Below are positions 8,592 to 16,341 of a stretch of DNA of 64,000 nt, piece after piece. Origin of the DNA: Hyphomicrobiales bacterium (lineage in GTDB: Bacteria > Pseudomonadota > Alphaproteobacteria > Rhizobiales > Xanthobacteraceae); NCBI GenBank assembly GCA_017305665.1, contig JAFKKH010000008.1:173171-237170 (forward strand). Direction: 5' to 3'. The notes under the pieces are model-generated. The model saw nothing but the letters and a program-made list of their open reading frames with translations, made no database searches and had not been told where the DNA came from. The position numbers and the translations under genes were made by a program. Numbering within the stretch: position 1 is the first letter of the stretch; every line of letters starts with the position of its first letter.

Positions 8592-10148
8592 TTACGGCCG
8601 CATCGCCAGTCGCGTCGGCCCCGGCGTGCGGACCGGTTCCGCGAGACGTGCGAACTCGCAGAGCAGCGAGCGCGTCTTGCGCGGATCGATGATCTCCTCG
8701 ACCCAGAATTTTTCAGCCGAACGGAATGGCGAGCGCAACTTGTTGAGCCGCTCCTCGATCTCTTTCAGTTTCGCCGCCGGATCGTCCGCCGCATCGATAT
8801 CGGCGCGATAGGCAGCCTCGATACCGCCTTCGAGCGGTAGCGATCCCCAATAGGCCGATGGCCAGGCGTAACGCATCGAGAACCGGTTGGCCGGCTGATG
8901 CACCACGCCGGCAACCCCGAACGAGTTGCGCACGATGATCGTGCACCACGGCACCGTGGTCTGGTTGACGGCGGCCATCGCGCGCACCCCGTGCCGAATG
9001 GTCGCCGACTTCTCCGCCTCGAGGCCGATCATGAAGCCGGGGCAATCCATCAGATAGACGATCGGCAGATGGAAGGTTTCGGCGAGATCGACAAAACGCA
9101 CCACCTTCTGGCACGCCTCCGCGGTCCACGAACCGCCATAGTGATACGGGTCGCTCGCGAGCAGCAGCACCGCCCGCCCCTCCAGCCGCGCGAATCCCGT
9201 GATGATCGGACGGCCGAAGTTCGCGCTCATCTCGAAGAACGAGCCCTTGTCGACCACCGCGTCGATAATGGGCCGCATCTTGTAGACCTGACGGCGGCTG
9301 CGCGGCACCGCCTTCATCAGCGACTCCTCGGCACGTGCCGGATCGTCGTTACACGGCAACGTCGGCGGCAGGTCGTAAACCGATGACGGCAGATAGGACA
9401 GGAAGCGCCGCGCGCACTCAAACGCCTCTTCCTCGGTCTCGACCGCATGATCGATGCCGCCGGCCCTGGCCTGGATGTCGGCGCCGCCGAGTTCCTGCTT
9501 GGTGAGATCCTGCCCCAACCGCTTCACCACCGGCGGGCCCGCGACGAACATCGCCGACGCCTTGGTCATAATGGAGTAATGGCTCGCGGCGAGCCGCGCG
9601 GCGCCAAGCCCCGCAACTGAACCGAGACCCAACCCGACCACCGGCACCTGCGCCAGATTGGCTGTCGTGTACCAGTACCAGCGTGTGCCGCCGACACCGC
9701 CCGGCAGATTGGCCGCACCCTTGGTCTCGATGGTCTTGACCGAACCGCCACCGCCCGAACCTTCGATCACACGGATGATCGGCAGGCGGAAGTCATGCGC
9801 CATTTCCTCGGCCATCAGCGGCTTTGCCGAGATCGAAGCGTCGGCGGAACCGCCACGCACGGTGAAATCGTCGCCGACCACGACCACCGGACGGCCGTCG
9901 ACCTTGGCGCGGCCGAATACGCAATTCGCCGGCGTCAGATGCTTGAGTTCGCCATTGGAATTGTATTCAGCGATGCCGGAGATCGCGCCGACCTCGTGAA
10001 AGCTGTTGGTATCCGTCAGCTTGTCGATGCGCTCACGGACGGTGAGCCGGCCTTGGTCACGTTGCCGCTTGACCTTGTCGACGCCGCCCATCTCCCGCGC
10101 GAAGGCTTCGCGCCGAGCGAGTTCGTCGAGCTCCGGCTTCCAGTTCAT
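8592..10148 (-). CDS. acyl-CoA carboxylase carboxyltransferase (beta) subunit
   Basis: A 518-residue carboxyltransferase of the propionyl/methylcrotonyl/geranyl-CoA carboxylase type, with both crotonase-like halves. The N-terminal half carries the KLTVRERI-like segment (GRLTVRERIDKL, near residue 33) and GGSADAS (residues 101-107). The C-terminal half carries an AGVVHQPANRFSMRYAWPSA stretch around residues 420-439. It transfers the carboxyl group from carboxybiotin to an acyl-CoA. A small biotin carrier protein is encoded at 11180, but no biotin carboxylase is in the window, so that subunit must come from elsewhere. The 5' end overlaps the preceding IclR gene by 92 bases in another frame. The acyl-CoA substrate is not deducible. 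Confidence 0.92.
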   Translation of the reverse strand: MNWKPELDELARREAFAREMGGVDKVKRQRDQGRLTVRERIDKLTDTNSFHEVGAISGIAEYNSNGELKHLTPANCVFGRAKVDGRPVVVVGDDFTVRGGSADASISAKPLMAEEMAHDFRLPIIRVIEGSGGGGSVKTIETKGAANLPGGVGGTRWYWYTTANLAQVPVVGLGLGSVAGLGAARLAASHYSIMTKASAMFVAGPPVVKRLGQDLTKQELGGADIQARAGGIDHAVETEEEAFECARRFLSYLPSSVYDLPPTLPCNDDPARAEESLMKAVPRSRRQVYKMRPIIDAVVDKGSFFEMSANFGRPIITGFARLEGRAVLLLASDPYHYGGSWTAEACQKVVRFVDLAETFHLPIVYLMDCPGFMIGLEAEKSATIRHGVRAMAAVNQTTVPWCTIIVRNSFGVAGVVHQPANRFSMRYAWPSAYWGSLPLEGGIEAAYRADIDAADDPAAKLKEIEERLNKLRSPFRSAEKFWVEEIIDPRKTRSLLCEFARLAEPVRTPGPTRLAMRP

Positions 10149-11049
10149 TCACGTTCTCCGCTCTGATCATCTTGTTGCGCGCGGATAACGGCATGAACCG
10201 ATCCGAGCCGCGACCTTGAAATACATCGCCTTCCGCATTGGCAAGGATAGCGCCGACGACGCGGCTCAGATCCAGCAGTCGCGGCGCCACCTCCTGGTGC
10301 AGCCGCGCCTCGTCGAACATCGCGGACAGCAGACCGATCGTCACGACGACGAAGGTTTGATACTGCGGCGACCACATCGGCACCGCGAGACCATTGATGT
10401 GCGGGCTCCACAAGCCGCACACCGTGACGTAGCCATGCGTCTTCAGGCACTCGCGATTACCCTCGATGCGCGGCCGCAGCAGCTTGGCGTCATCAGGAAA
10501 CTCGCGCTCCATCTCCGCGAGCAGCGCGTTGCCGACATCGTCGTCGAGCGCGGCGGTGTAGGCGTGCCCTGCCGCCGTGGTGGCCATGGCGATGCGGCTG
10601 CCGGTCCCTTCATGCAGACCAAGCGCGTTGGCCGCGCGCGCGAACTCGAGATAAACCATGTGGAATTGATCGGGAATGACGAAGCCTACCGTTCCCGGCA
10701 ACTGCTCCGCCACATCCTCGAGACGCTGGCGGATCAACTCGCGCAGCCGAAGGCCGCGCGTCATCGACGTGCTCATCGCCACGGCGCTCGGACCGATGCG
10801 ATACTTCTGATCGCGCGGCAGATAGACCAGCTGCCCCATGCGGGTAAGCGTGTGTGTCAGGCGCGAGACCGTCGAGCGCGGCAGCCCGCAACGGCTGGAG
10901 ATTTCGAGATTGCCAAGCCGCGCCTCGTGCCCCTCGAAGCAGCGCAAAACATCGAATGCGCGTGACACAACCTGGATAACATCACCCTCGCCGCTGAGAT
11001 CGCTGGCGAGAATGCCCTGCTTGCTAAGCCTTTCCGAGCGTCGTCCCAT
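10057..11049 (-). CDS. IclR family transcriptional regulator
   Basis: A 330-residue IclR protein: N-terminal winged helix-turn-helix (about residues 25-85, with ISSRCGLPRSTVSRLTHTL as the recognition region) and a C-terminal effector-binding GAF-like domain (about 100-285). ATG 11049 has AAGGTGG about seven bases upstream and is preferred over GTG 11088. It is somewhat longer than the typical 250-280 residues because of an Arg-rich tail (…RRTRSARS…) that overlaps the 5' end of the carboxyltransferase gene. It is divergent from the biotin carrier gene and probably controls the surrounding acyl-CoA genes. The effector is unknown; IclR proteins often sense the pathway's own carboxylate. Confidence 0.9.
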   Translation of the reverse strand: MGRRSERLSKQGILASDLSGEGDVIQVVSRAFDVLRCFEGHEARLGNLEISSRCGLPRSTVSRLTHTLTRMGQLVYLPRDQKYRIGPSAVAMSTSMTRGLRLRELIRQRLEDVAEQLPGTVGFVIPDQFHMVYLEFARAANALGLHEGTGSRIAMATTAAGHAYTAALDDDVGNALLAEMEREFPDDAKLLRPRIEGNRECLKTHGYVTVCGLWSPHINGLAVPMWSPQYQTFVVVTIGLLSAMFDEARLHQEVAPRLLDLSRVVGAILANAEGDVFQGRGSDRFMPLSARNKMIRAENVNELEAGARRTRSARSLRAGDGRRRQGQAAT

Positions 11050-11179
11050 CGATTCCACCTTATTTCGCCTGGCAGAATTAAATTCCACTTGCGCGATACG
11101 CTACCTCAGGCAATCTGCCACCACAACAGCAACTCGCAACGTATTCGGGCCGCGTATCCATGGCGGCCAAGGACAGAGA

Positions 11180-11401
11180 ATGGCGGACATCAAGATCGTG
11201 ACTGAAGTGGCCGGACGCGTTTGCGCGCTCCCCGCCAGCGTTGGTGCAAGTCTCAGTGAAGGCGACGAGATCGCCTTCGTCGAAGCCATGAAGATGGAAA
11301 TTCCGGTCCCTGCACCGACGACCGGTACGCTCAAGAGTGTGCTCGTCAAGCTCGACGATGTCGTCGCGGAAGGGCAAGTGGTCGCCATCATCGAGAGCTG
11401 A
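11180..11401 (+). CDS. biotin carboxyl carrier protein (stand-alone biotinyl domain)
   Basis: A 73-residue single-domain protein, shorter than fatty-acid-synthesis AccB because it lacks the N-terminal extension. The biotinylation site is Lys38 in EAMKME, and the surrounding hammerhead-fold pattern (VCALPASVGASLSEGDEI before, PTTGTLKSVLV after) is complete. AAGGACAGAG just upstream of ATG 11180 is an acceptable ribosome site. It presumably carries CO2 for the carboxyltransferase encoded at 8592-10148, across the IclR gene. Stand-alone carriers of this size serve several acyl-CoA carboxylases and oxaloacetate decarboxylases; the partner biotin carboxylase is not encoded here. Confidence 0.93.
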   Translation: MADIKIVTEVAGRVCALPASVGASLSEGDEIAFVEAMKMEIPVPAPTTGTLKSVLVKLDDVVAEGQVVAIIES

Positions 11402-11739
11402 GCTAACGCGCGTGTGACCCCACCGCGCACATCCTCTTCACCGCCAGATGCAATGACACGCATGAACTGTGCGATTTGAAATCGCGCAGAGAACGATCTT
11501 GCGGTGCATCATCCGATATCGCGTCGAGTCGGTTCCTGTCGTTGCTTCCGACTAGATTGGCGCATCGCCGCCGGCCCGTTTCACGCTGCGGAACGAATTC
11601 ACGCGTTCGCTGCAGGAACCGCGACACAATGTCCGACGTAGCTCGCTCAAGCACGTAGCGAGAGTACCAAGCGTTGCCATCGCTCTCTCGCGATGACATG
11701 ATCGTGAACAAACAAGACAACAATGACAAGGGGGGACAC
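11402..11739. other. intergenic region upstream of the TRAP genes
   Basis: About 340 bases without a convincing gene. It holds an inverted repeat GCGATTT-G-AAATCGC near 11472-11486 that could be a regulator site, and a purine-rich AAGGGGGGA just before the TAXI start that serves as a strong ribosome site. No promoter was assigned with confidence. Confidence 0.4.
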
Positions 11740-12903
11740 ATGATCAAGGGAATTCGTGCGTTCGGTTCGGCCGCAGCGCTGGGTGCGCTGCTGGTGGCAT
11801 CTGCCGCGTCGGCCGACGACGTCAAGCTTCCTCACACCATGACATTCACGGCCTACGACACCGGCACCGCCGGCTTCAACATCGCGGTCGCGGTCGGCAA
11901 AATGATGAAGGACAGCTACGGCACCGACCTGCGCGTGCTGCCGGCGGGCAACGACGTCGCGCGCCTTGCGCCGCTGCGCGCGAAACGTGCAGTGCTGTCC
12001 GCCATGGGCTCGGGCACGTATTTCGCGCAGGAAGGCGTGTTCGAATTCGGCGCGAAGGAATGGGGACCGCAGTCCCTGCAACTCGTGCTGTCGTCGGTCG
12101 ATTGCAATGCCGGCTCGCTCGGCGTCGCGCGCGATACCGGAGTCACCGAGATCAGCCAGCTCAAGGGCAAGCGCGTCGGCTTCGTCGTCGGCTCCCCTGC
12201 CCTCAACCAGAATTCGCTGGCGATCCTCGCATTCGGCGATCTCAAGCAGAGCGACGTCAAGGCCGTCGAGTTCTCGAGCTACGGCGCGATGTGGAAGGGT
12301 CTCATCAACAATGACGTCGATGCTGCATTCGGCACCACAATCACCGGCCCCGCGAAGGAAGCCGAGACATCGCCGCGAGGCCTGACCTGGCCGCCGCTGC
12401 ATCACAATGACAAGGCCGGCTGGGATCGCGTGCAGAAGGTCGGAAGTTTCTTCTTCCGTCATCTTGCGACCTGCGGCGCCGGCATTTCCAAGGACCACCC
12501 GATCGAGCTCGGAAACTATCCGTATCCGATCTTCGTGGCCTATGCCGCCGAACCCGCCGATCAGGTCTATGCCATCACCAAGGCGATGATCACGCACTAT
12601 GACGCCTATAAGGATGCCGCCGCCGGCGCTTCCGGACTCGCGGCCGCGCGACAGACCAAGAACTGGGTGGTTCCCGTCCATCCCGGTGCCGTCAAGGCGC
12701 TGAAGGAGGCCGGACAGTGGAGTGACGATCAGGAGAAGCACAACAACATGCTCTTCAAGCGCCAGTCCGTGCTGGCGGCGGCCTGGACCGATTATGGCAA
12801 GACAAATCCGCCATCGGGCGAGAAGGAATTCCTGGCCGGCTGGATGACGGCGCGCGCCGCGGCTCTCAAGAAGGCCGACATGCCGAACGGGTTTGACGAA
12901 TAG
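11740..12903 (+). CDS. TAXI family TRAP transporter solute-binding protein
   Basis: A 387-residue periplasmic binding protein. Residues 1-25 are a signal peptide with probable cleavage at ASA before DDVKL. The mature protein has the TAXI hallmarks: an early TAYDTGTAGFNIAVAVG segment (ligand/glycine-rich motif), the mid region ISQLKGKRVGFVVGSP and a C-terminal HPGAVKALKEAGQW. TAXI proteins deliver carboxylates, or in studied cases glutamate or alpha-ketoglutarate, to a fused TRAP permease. ATG 11740 is preceded by AAGGGGGGA and was chosen over the upstream ATG at 11674. The permease gene begins 26 bases downstream. Substrate unknown; nearby genes suggest an acid that is activated to a CoA thioester. 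Confidence 0.92.
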   Translation: MIKGIRAFGSAAALGALLVASAASADDVKLPHTMTFTAYDTGTAGFNIAVAVGKMMKDSYGTDLRVLPAGNDVARLAPLRAKRAVLSAMGSGTYFAQEGVFEFGAKEWGPQSLQLVLSSVDCNAGSLGVARDTGVTEISQLKGKRVGFVVGSPALNQNSLAILAFGDLKQSDVKAVEFSSYGAMWKGLINNDVDAAFGTTITGPAKEAETSPRGLTWPPLHHNDKAGWDRVQKVGSFFFRHLATCGAGISKDHPIELGNYPYPIFVAYAAEPADQVYAITKAMITHYDAYKDAAAGASGLAAARQTKNWVVPVHPGAVKALKEAGQWSDDQEKHNNMLFKRQSVLAAAWTDYGKTNPPSGEKEFLAGWMTARAAALKKADMPNGFDE

Positions 12904-12929
12904 TTTCCCGCAACCGATCCGGATCCGTC

Positions 12930-15011
12930 ATGTCCTCATCTCCATCGCTTGCCGGAGACGGCACGGTCGTCGCACCAAAGCGGATCGAGTTCGACGATCC
13001 GCATGCCGGAACGGAGAATTTGCAGGAGGCGGAAGTCACGCGCGTCCGCGTGCTGCAGGGTGGATGGCGCTGGGCGCTAGTCGTTGCCACCGCGGCAACG
13101 ATCCTGCTGTGCATCAACCAGCAGTTCTCGCTCCGCTTCTTCATCGGCTACACCCAGCTCAACACCGAATACTTCTATCTGCTGATCGCGTTGATGCTGC
13201 CGTTCACCTTTCTGATCTTCCCGGGCGCGGAGACGTCGCCGCTCGACCGCATCCCTTGGTACGACGTCCTGCTGTTCGTCATGACCATCGGCGCATCCAT
13301 CGAGCTCATGATGCACGTCCGCAAGGCCGCCGAGGCCGGTTGGGAGTTCGGCGGCGCGCCGACGTCGGTGATCGTTGCAGGCCTTCTGATGTGGGCGGTT
13401 CTGATGGAAGCGCTTCGGCGCACCGGCGGCTGGAGCCTGCTGCTCAGCGTCTTCCCCTTCACGGTCTATCCGCTGTTCGCAGAATCTTCCTGGCTCGGTC
13501 CGTTTCGTGGAACGGAATCCACGATCGAGCAGGCGACCTCCTATCACGTGCTCTCGGGCGAGAGCCTGCTCGGAATTCCGATCCAGGCCTTTGCTGATAC
13601 CGTCATCGGCTTTCTGGTGTTCGGCACCGCGCTGATGATGACAGGTGCCGGGAAATTCTTCATCAATCTCGCATTCGCACTCTGCGGCACCTTCCGTGGC
13701 GGCGCCGCCAAGGTCTGCATCTTCGCCAGCGGTTTGCTCGGCATGATGTCCGGCTCGATCATTTCCAATGTCTTGACCGCGGGCACCATGACCATTCCGG
13801 TCATGAAGAAGAGCGGCTTCCGCGCTTCCTATGCCGGCGCGATCGAAGCCTGCGCCTCGACCGGCGCGGTGCTGGCGCCCCCCGTTATGGGCGCGACGGC
13901 TTTCGTCATCGCGCAATTCCTCAACATCAGCTACGCCGAAGTGGCGATGGCCGCGATCATCCCGGCTGCGCTGTATTATCTCGGCCTGTTCATGCAGGTC
14001 GATTCCTACGCCGCACGGCATGGCCTGAAAGGCATTCCGCGATCGGAATTGCCGCGCGTCATCGATACGATCAAGGCCGGCTGGTATTACGTCTTCGTCA
14101 TCGCACTGCTGATCGTGATGCTGCTCTATTTCAAGCGCGAGAGCCACGCGCCGTTCTACGCGACCGCCCTGCTGCTCGTTCTCAATCAGCTATTCTCGAA
14201 GGACACCCGCTGGACGTTTACGACCATCACGCGATTTCTCGAGACCAACGGGCGCACCTTCGTCGAACTGATCGGCATTCTCGCCGGCTGCGGCCTGTTG
14301 ATCGGCGCGTTTTCCATGACCGGCGTGGTCTCCAGCCTCGCCAACGATCTCCTGCGGATCGCCGGCAACAATGCGTTCCTGCTGCTCGCAACCTGCGCCC
14401 TCACCAGCCTGATCCTCGGGCTCGGACTGACGACGACCGCCTGCTACATCTTCCTCGCCATTCTGGTCGCGCCCGCACTTGAAAAGCTCGGCCTCAACCG
14501 GATGGCCGTCCACATGTTCATCTTCTATTGGGGTATGCTGTCGTCGATCACGCCACCGGTTGCGATCGCATCCTTCGCCGCGGCCGGCATCGCCGGTTCG
14601 CCCGCGATGAAGACGGGATGGGAATCCATGTGGGTCGGCAGCATCATCTATTTCCTGCCGTTCTTCTTCGTGCTCAACCCCGCGCTCGTGCTGCAGGGTG
14701 ATAGCCCCTACCTCGTCGCGCTCGGACTGATGATGCTCGCCGCGTTTGGAACGCTGTTCATCTGCGGCGGAATCCAGGGCTATCAGGTCGGCGTCGGCGA
14801 TCTTCGCAAGGCCGGAAGCCTCGAATGGCCGCTACGCGTGCTGCTGGTGATCGGCGGGTTCGTGGTCGCGACACCAGGCGGCGGCATCATGCCGCTGTCG
14901 CAAATCCAGGTCACCGGCCTTGGCCTCGCAATCCTGATTCCCACGGCGCTGCTCGCGCTGCTGTTCGTCCGGCGCAGCGCAACTCCCGCCGGTCAGTTGC
15001 GCGCGCCGTGA
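12930..15011 (+). CDS. TRAP transporter fused DctQM permease
   Basis: A 693-residue inner-membrane protein with many hydrophobic helices, the length expected when the small (DctQ, 4 helices) and large (DctM, 12 helices) TRAP subunits are fused, as is usual for TAXI systems. The N-terminal 50 residues are soluble. The DctM part shows the conserved GLLGMMSGSIISNVLTAGTM block around residues 268-287 and ACASTGAVLAPPVMGATAF around 306-324. It uses the sodium or proton gradient to take up the solute captured by the TAXI protein. It ends eight bases before the convergent gene at 15020. Confidence 0.93.
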   Translation: MSSSPSLAGDGTVVAPKRIEFDDPHAGTENLQEAEVTRVRVLQGGWRWALVVATAATILLCINQQFSLRFFIGYTQLNTEYFYLLIALMLPFTFLIFPGAETSPLDRIPWYDVLLFVMTIGASIELMMHVRKAAEAGWEFGGAPTSVIVAGLLMWAVLMEALRRTGGWSLLLSVFPFTVYPLFAESSWLGPFRGTESTIEQATSYHVLSGESLLGIPIQAFADTVIGFLVFGTALMMTGAGKFFINLAFALCGTFRGGAAKVCIFASGLLGMMSGSIISNVLTAGTMTIPVMKKSGFRASYAGAIEACASTGAVLAPPVMGATAFVIAQFLNISYAEVAMAAIIPAALYYLGLFMQVDSYAARHGLKGIPRSELPRVIDTIKAGWYYVFVIALLIVMLLYFKRESHAPFYATALLLVLNQLFSKDTRWTFTTITRFLETNGRTFVELIGILAGCGLLIGAFSMTGVVSSLANDLLRIAGNNAFLLLATCALTSLILGLGLTTTACYIFLAILVAPALEKLGLNRMAVHMFIFYWGMLSSITPPVAIASFAAAGIAGSPAMKTGWESMWVGSIIYFLPFFFVLNPALVLQGDSPYLVALGLMMLAAFGTLFICGGIQGYQVGVGDLRKAGSLEWPLRVLLVIGGFVVATPGGGIMPLSQIQVTGLGLAILIPTALLALLFVRRSATPAGQLRAP

Positions 15012-15019
15012 GCGAGACG

Positions 15020-15544
15020 TTAAACGACCTCGGTCACCGGCTGCAGATCGACGCCAAAGGTTTCGAGAAACTTCGACGTCATGATGTAGAAGCCGATCGA
15101 TAGCTGAAGCTCGATCAGCGCGCCCGGCGTCAGCTTCGCGGCGATCGCGTTGAAGGTCGCATCGGTCGGGCGGCGTTGCGTGACGACTTCGTCGGTAAAG
15201 GCGAGCGCAGCGCGCTGCGTCTCATCGAAGCACGCCGCATCCTTCCAGCTCGCAAGCGCCTCGTTCTGCTCATCCGTGACGCCGACACCCTTGCCGATCC
15301 GCTTGTGCGCCACGACTTCATACGGCGCCTCGCACAGGATCCCGGTTCGCGTGATCGCAAGCTCGCGCACAATGGGATCGAGTTCGCCCTTGAAGCGGAT
15401 GGCACGGCCAAGCCGGCAATATTGCTCGAAGTAGGCGGGCGAATGCGCCATCATCCGGAAAATGTTGGCGTTGCGATTTTTTTCGGCGATCTCGCGCGTG
15501 CGTGCATCCGCCGTCGCAAGATCACGATAGTCGATCCGTGCCAT
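15020..15544 (-). CDS. carboxymuconolactone decarboxylase family protein
   Basis: A 174-residue AhpD/CMD-fold protein. The diagnostic helix reads ILCEAPYEVVAHKRIG, with Cys71 and His80. It has only one cysteine, not the CxxC of peroxidase-type AhpD, so a disulfide-relay peroxidase role is unlikely. It fits the CMD or hydrolase-like subgroup in which the fold decarboxylates or isomerises lactone-like intermediates, or has unknown activity. It lies at the end of the minus-strand direction between the TRAP permease and the DUF35/thiolase genes, which makes a role in the same catabolic route plausible but unproven. Confidence 0.85.
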   Translation of the reverse strand: MARIDYRDLATADARTREIAEKNRNANIFRMMAHSPAYFEQYCRLGRAIRFKGELDPIVRELAITRTGILCEAPYEVVAHKRIGKGVGVTDEQNEALASWKDAACFDETQRAALAFTDEVVTQRRPTDATFNAIAAKLTPGALIELQLSIGFYIMTSKFLETFGVDLQPVTEVV

Positions 15545-15832
15545 TGATTTACCTCACGCTTTCCCTGTTGCTGTCATGCGGTATGCGGCAGCGTCGCATG
15601 ACGCCCGGCGACAGTCATCACCGCTCGCGACAAATTCCCGCCGCATTGATGGTCGAGCCTTCCCGGATTGTATTCGTCGCACGGGGACATATGCCGGCGA
15701 ATGCAATCTTGGGGTGTTCTGCGTAAAAATCGAGGAGTCATCGCGCCGCTTGCGGCAACGATGACTCTTGATCTGAATTCGAGACGACAGATCTCGATGC
15801 GGCGACTCGCGAACAGACAGAGGGGCAACGCC
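15545..15832. other. intergenic region, no gene recognised
   Basis: About 290 bases upstream of both the minus-strand CMD-family gene and the small plus-strand frame. Overlapping open frames in several phases show no family resemblance. No operator or terminator was recognised. Confidence 0.3.
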
Positions 15833-15934
15833 ATGAACGACGCGACCCGAAAGACGGCCTCCGCCGTGTTCGCCCAGACCATGGCCGTTGCTGCCATGCT
15901 GATGATCGCGGCGGTCATTGTTTTCATGCGCTGA
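15833..15934 (+). CDS. possible small membrane protein
   Basis: A 33-residue reading frame beginning MNDATRKTASAVFAQTM and ending in a hydrophobic stretch (VAAMLMIAAVIVFMR), consistent with a single transmembrane helix. AGAGGGGCAACGCC precedes ATG 15833 and gives a reasonable ribosome site. It sits alone in the gap between the genes at 15020-15544 and 15982-16341. Small single-span proteins are often missed, but an open frame this short can arise by chance in GC-rich DNA. Confidence 0.4.
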   Translation: MNDATRKTASAVFAQTMAVAAMLMIAAVIVFMR

Positions 15935-15981
15935 CATTCGACGGCCGATCATCTATCGCACAGACGATGGCGACGGATCAT

Positions 15982-16341
15982 CTATCCGTCCTTCGTAACA
16001 TGCGGAACGAGCCGATCCGTGAACCGCTCGAACCGCACCGTCACGGCGTCGCCGATGGCGAGGTTGCGGTCGCCATGCGCCATCATGCGAAACCCTTCGT
16101 CCGCATCGACCAGAACAATATTATAGGGAACTTGCGCGCGCGTTTCCGGCGTCGCCGCGCGCATCACCAGTGAGGTCGCATAGACCCTGCCCTTGCCGCT
16201 GGCCTGCTTCACAGCTGGTTCCGGCGCCCCACAGTTTTCGCAAAATGTCTTGCGGAAATATTGCACGTGTCCGCAAGCTCCGCAGTGCTGATAGAGGATC
16301 ACGGACTCGCCGCCGGTCCAGTCCTGTTTTGCGTCACTCAT
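15982..16341 (-). CDS. DUF35 / OB-fold protein with N-terminal zinc ribbon
   Basis: A 119-residue DUF35 protein. Cys20, Cys23, Cys34 and Cys37 form the zinc ribbon (HCGACG … FCENCG) and residues 50-115 form the OB-fold acyl-CoA-binding part. DUF35 proteins pair with thiolase-like enzymes, as in the steroid side-chain systems where a DUF35 domain and a thiolase-fold aldolase act together, and in acyl-condensing enzymes. The ATG overlaps the stop of the thiolase-like gene by four bases (ATGA), so the two are translationally coupled and very likely form a complex. Confidence 0.88.
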   Translation of the reverse strand: MSDAKQDWTGGESVILYQHCGACGHVQYFRKTFCENCGAPEPAVKQASGKGRVYATSLVMRAATPETRAQVPYNIVLVDADEGFRMMAHGDRNLAIGDAVTVRFERFTDRLVPHVTKDG

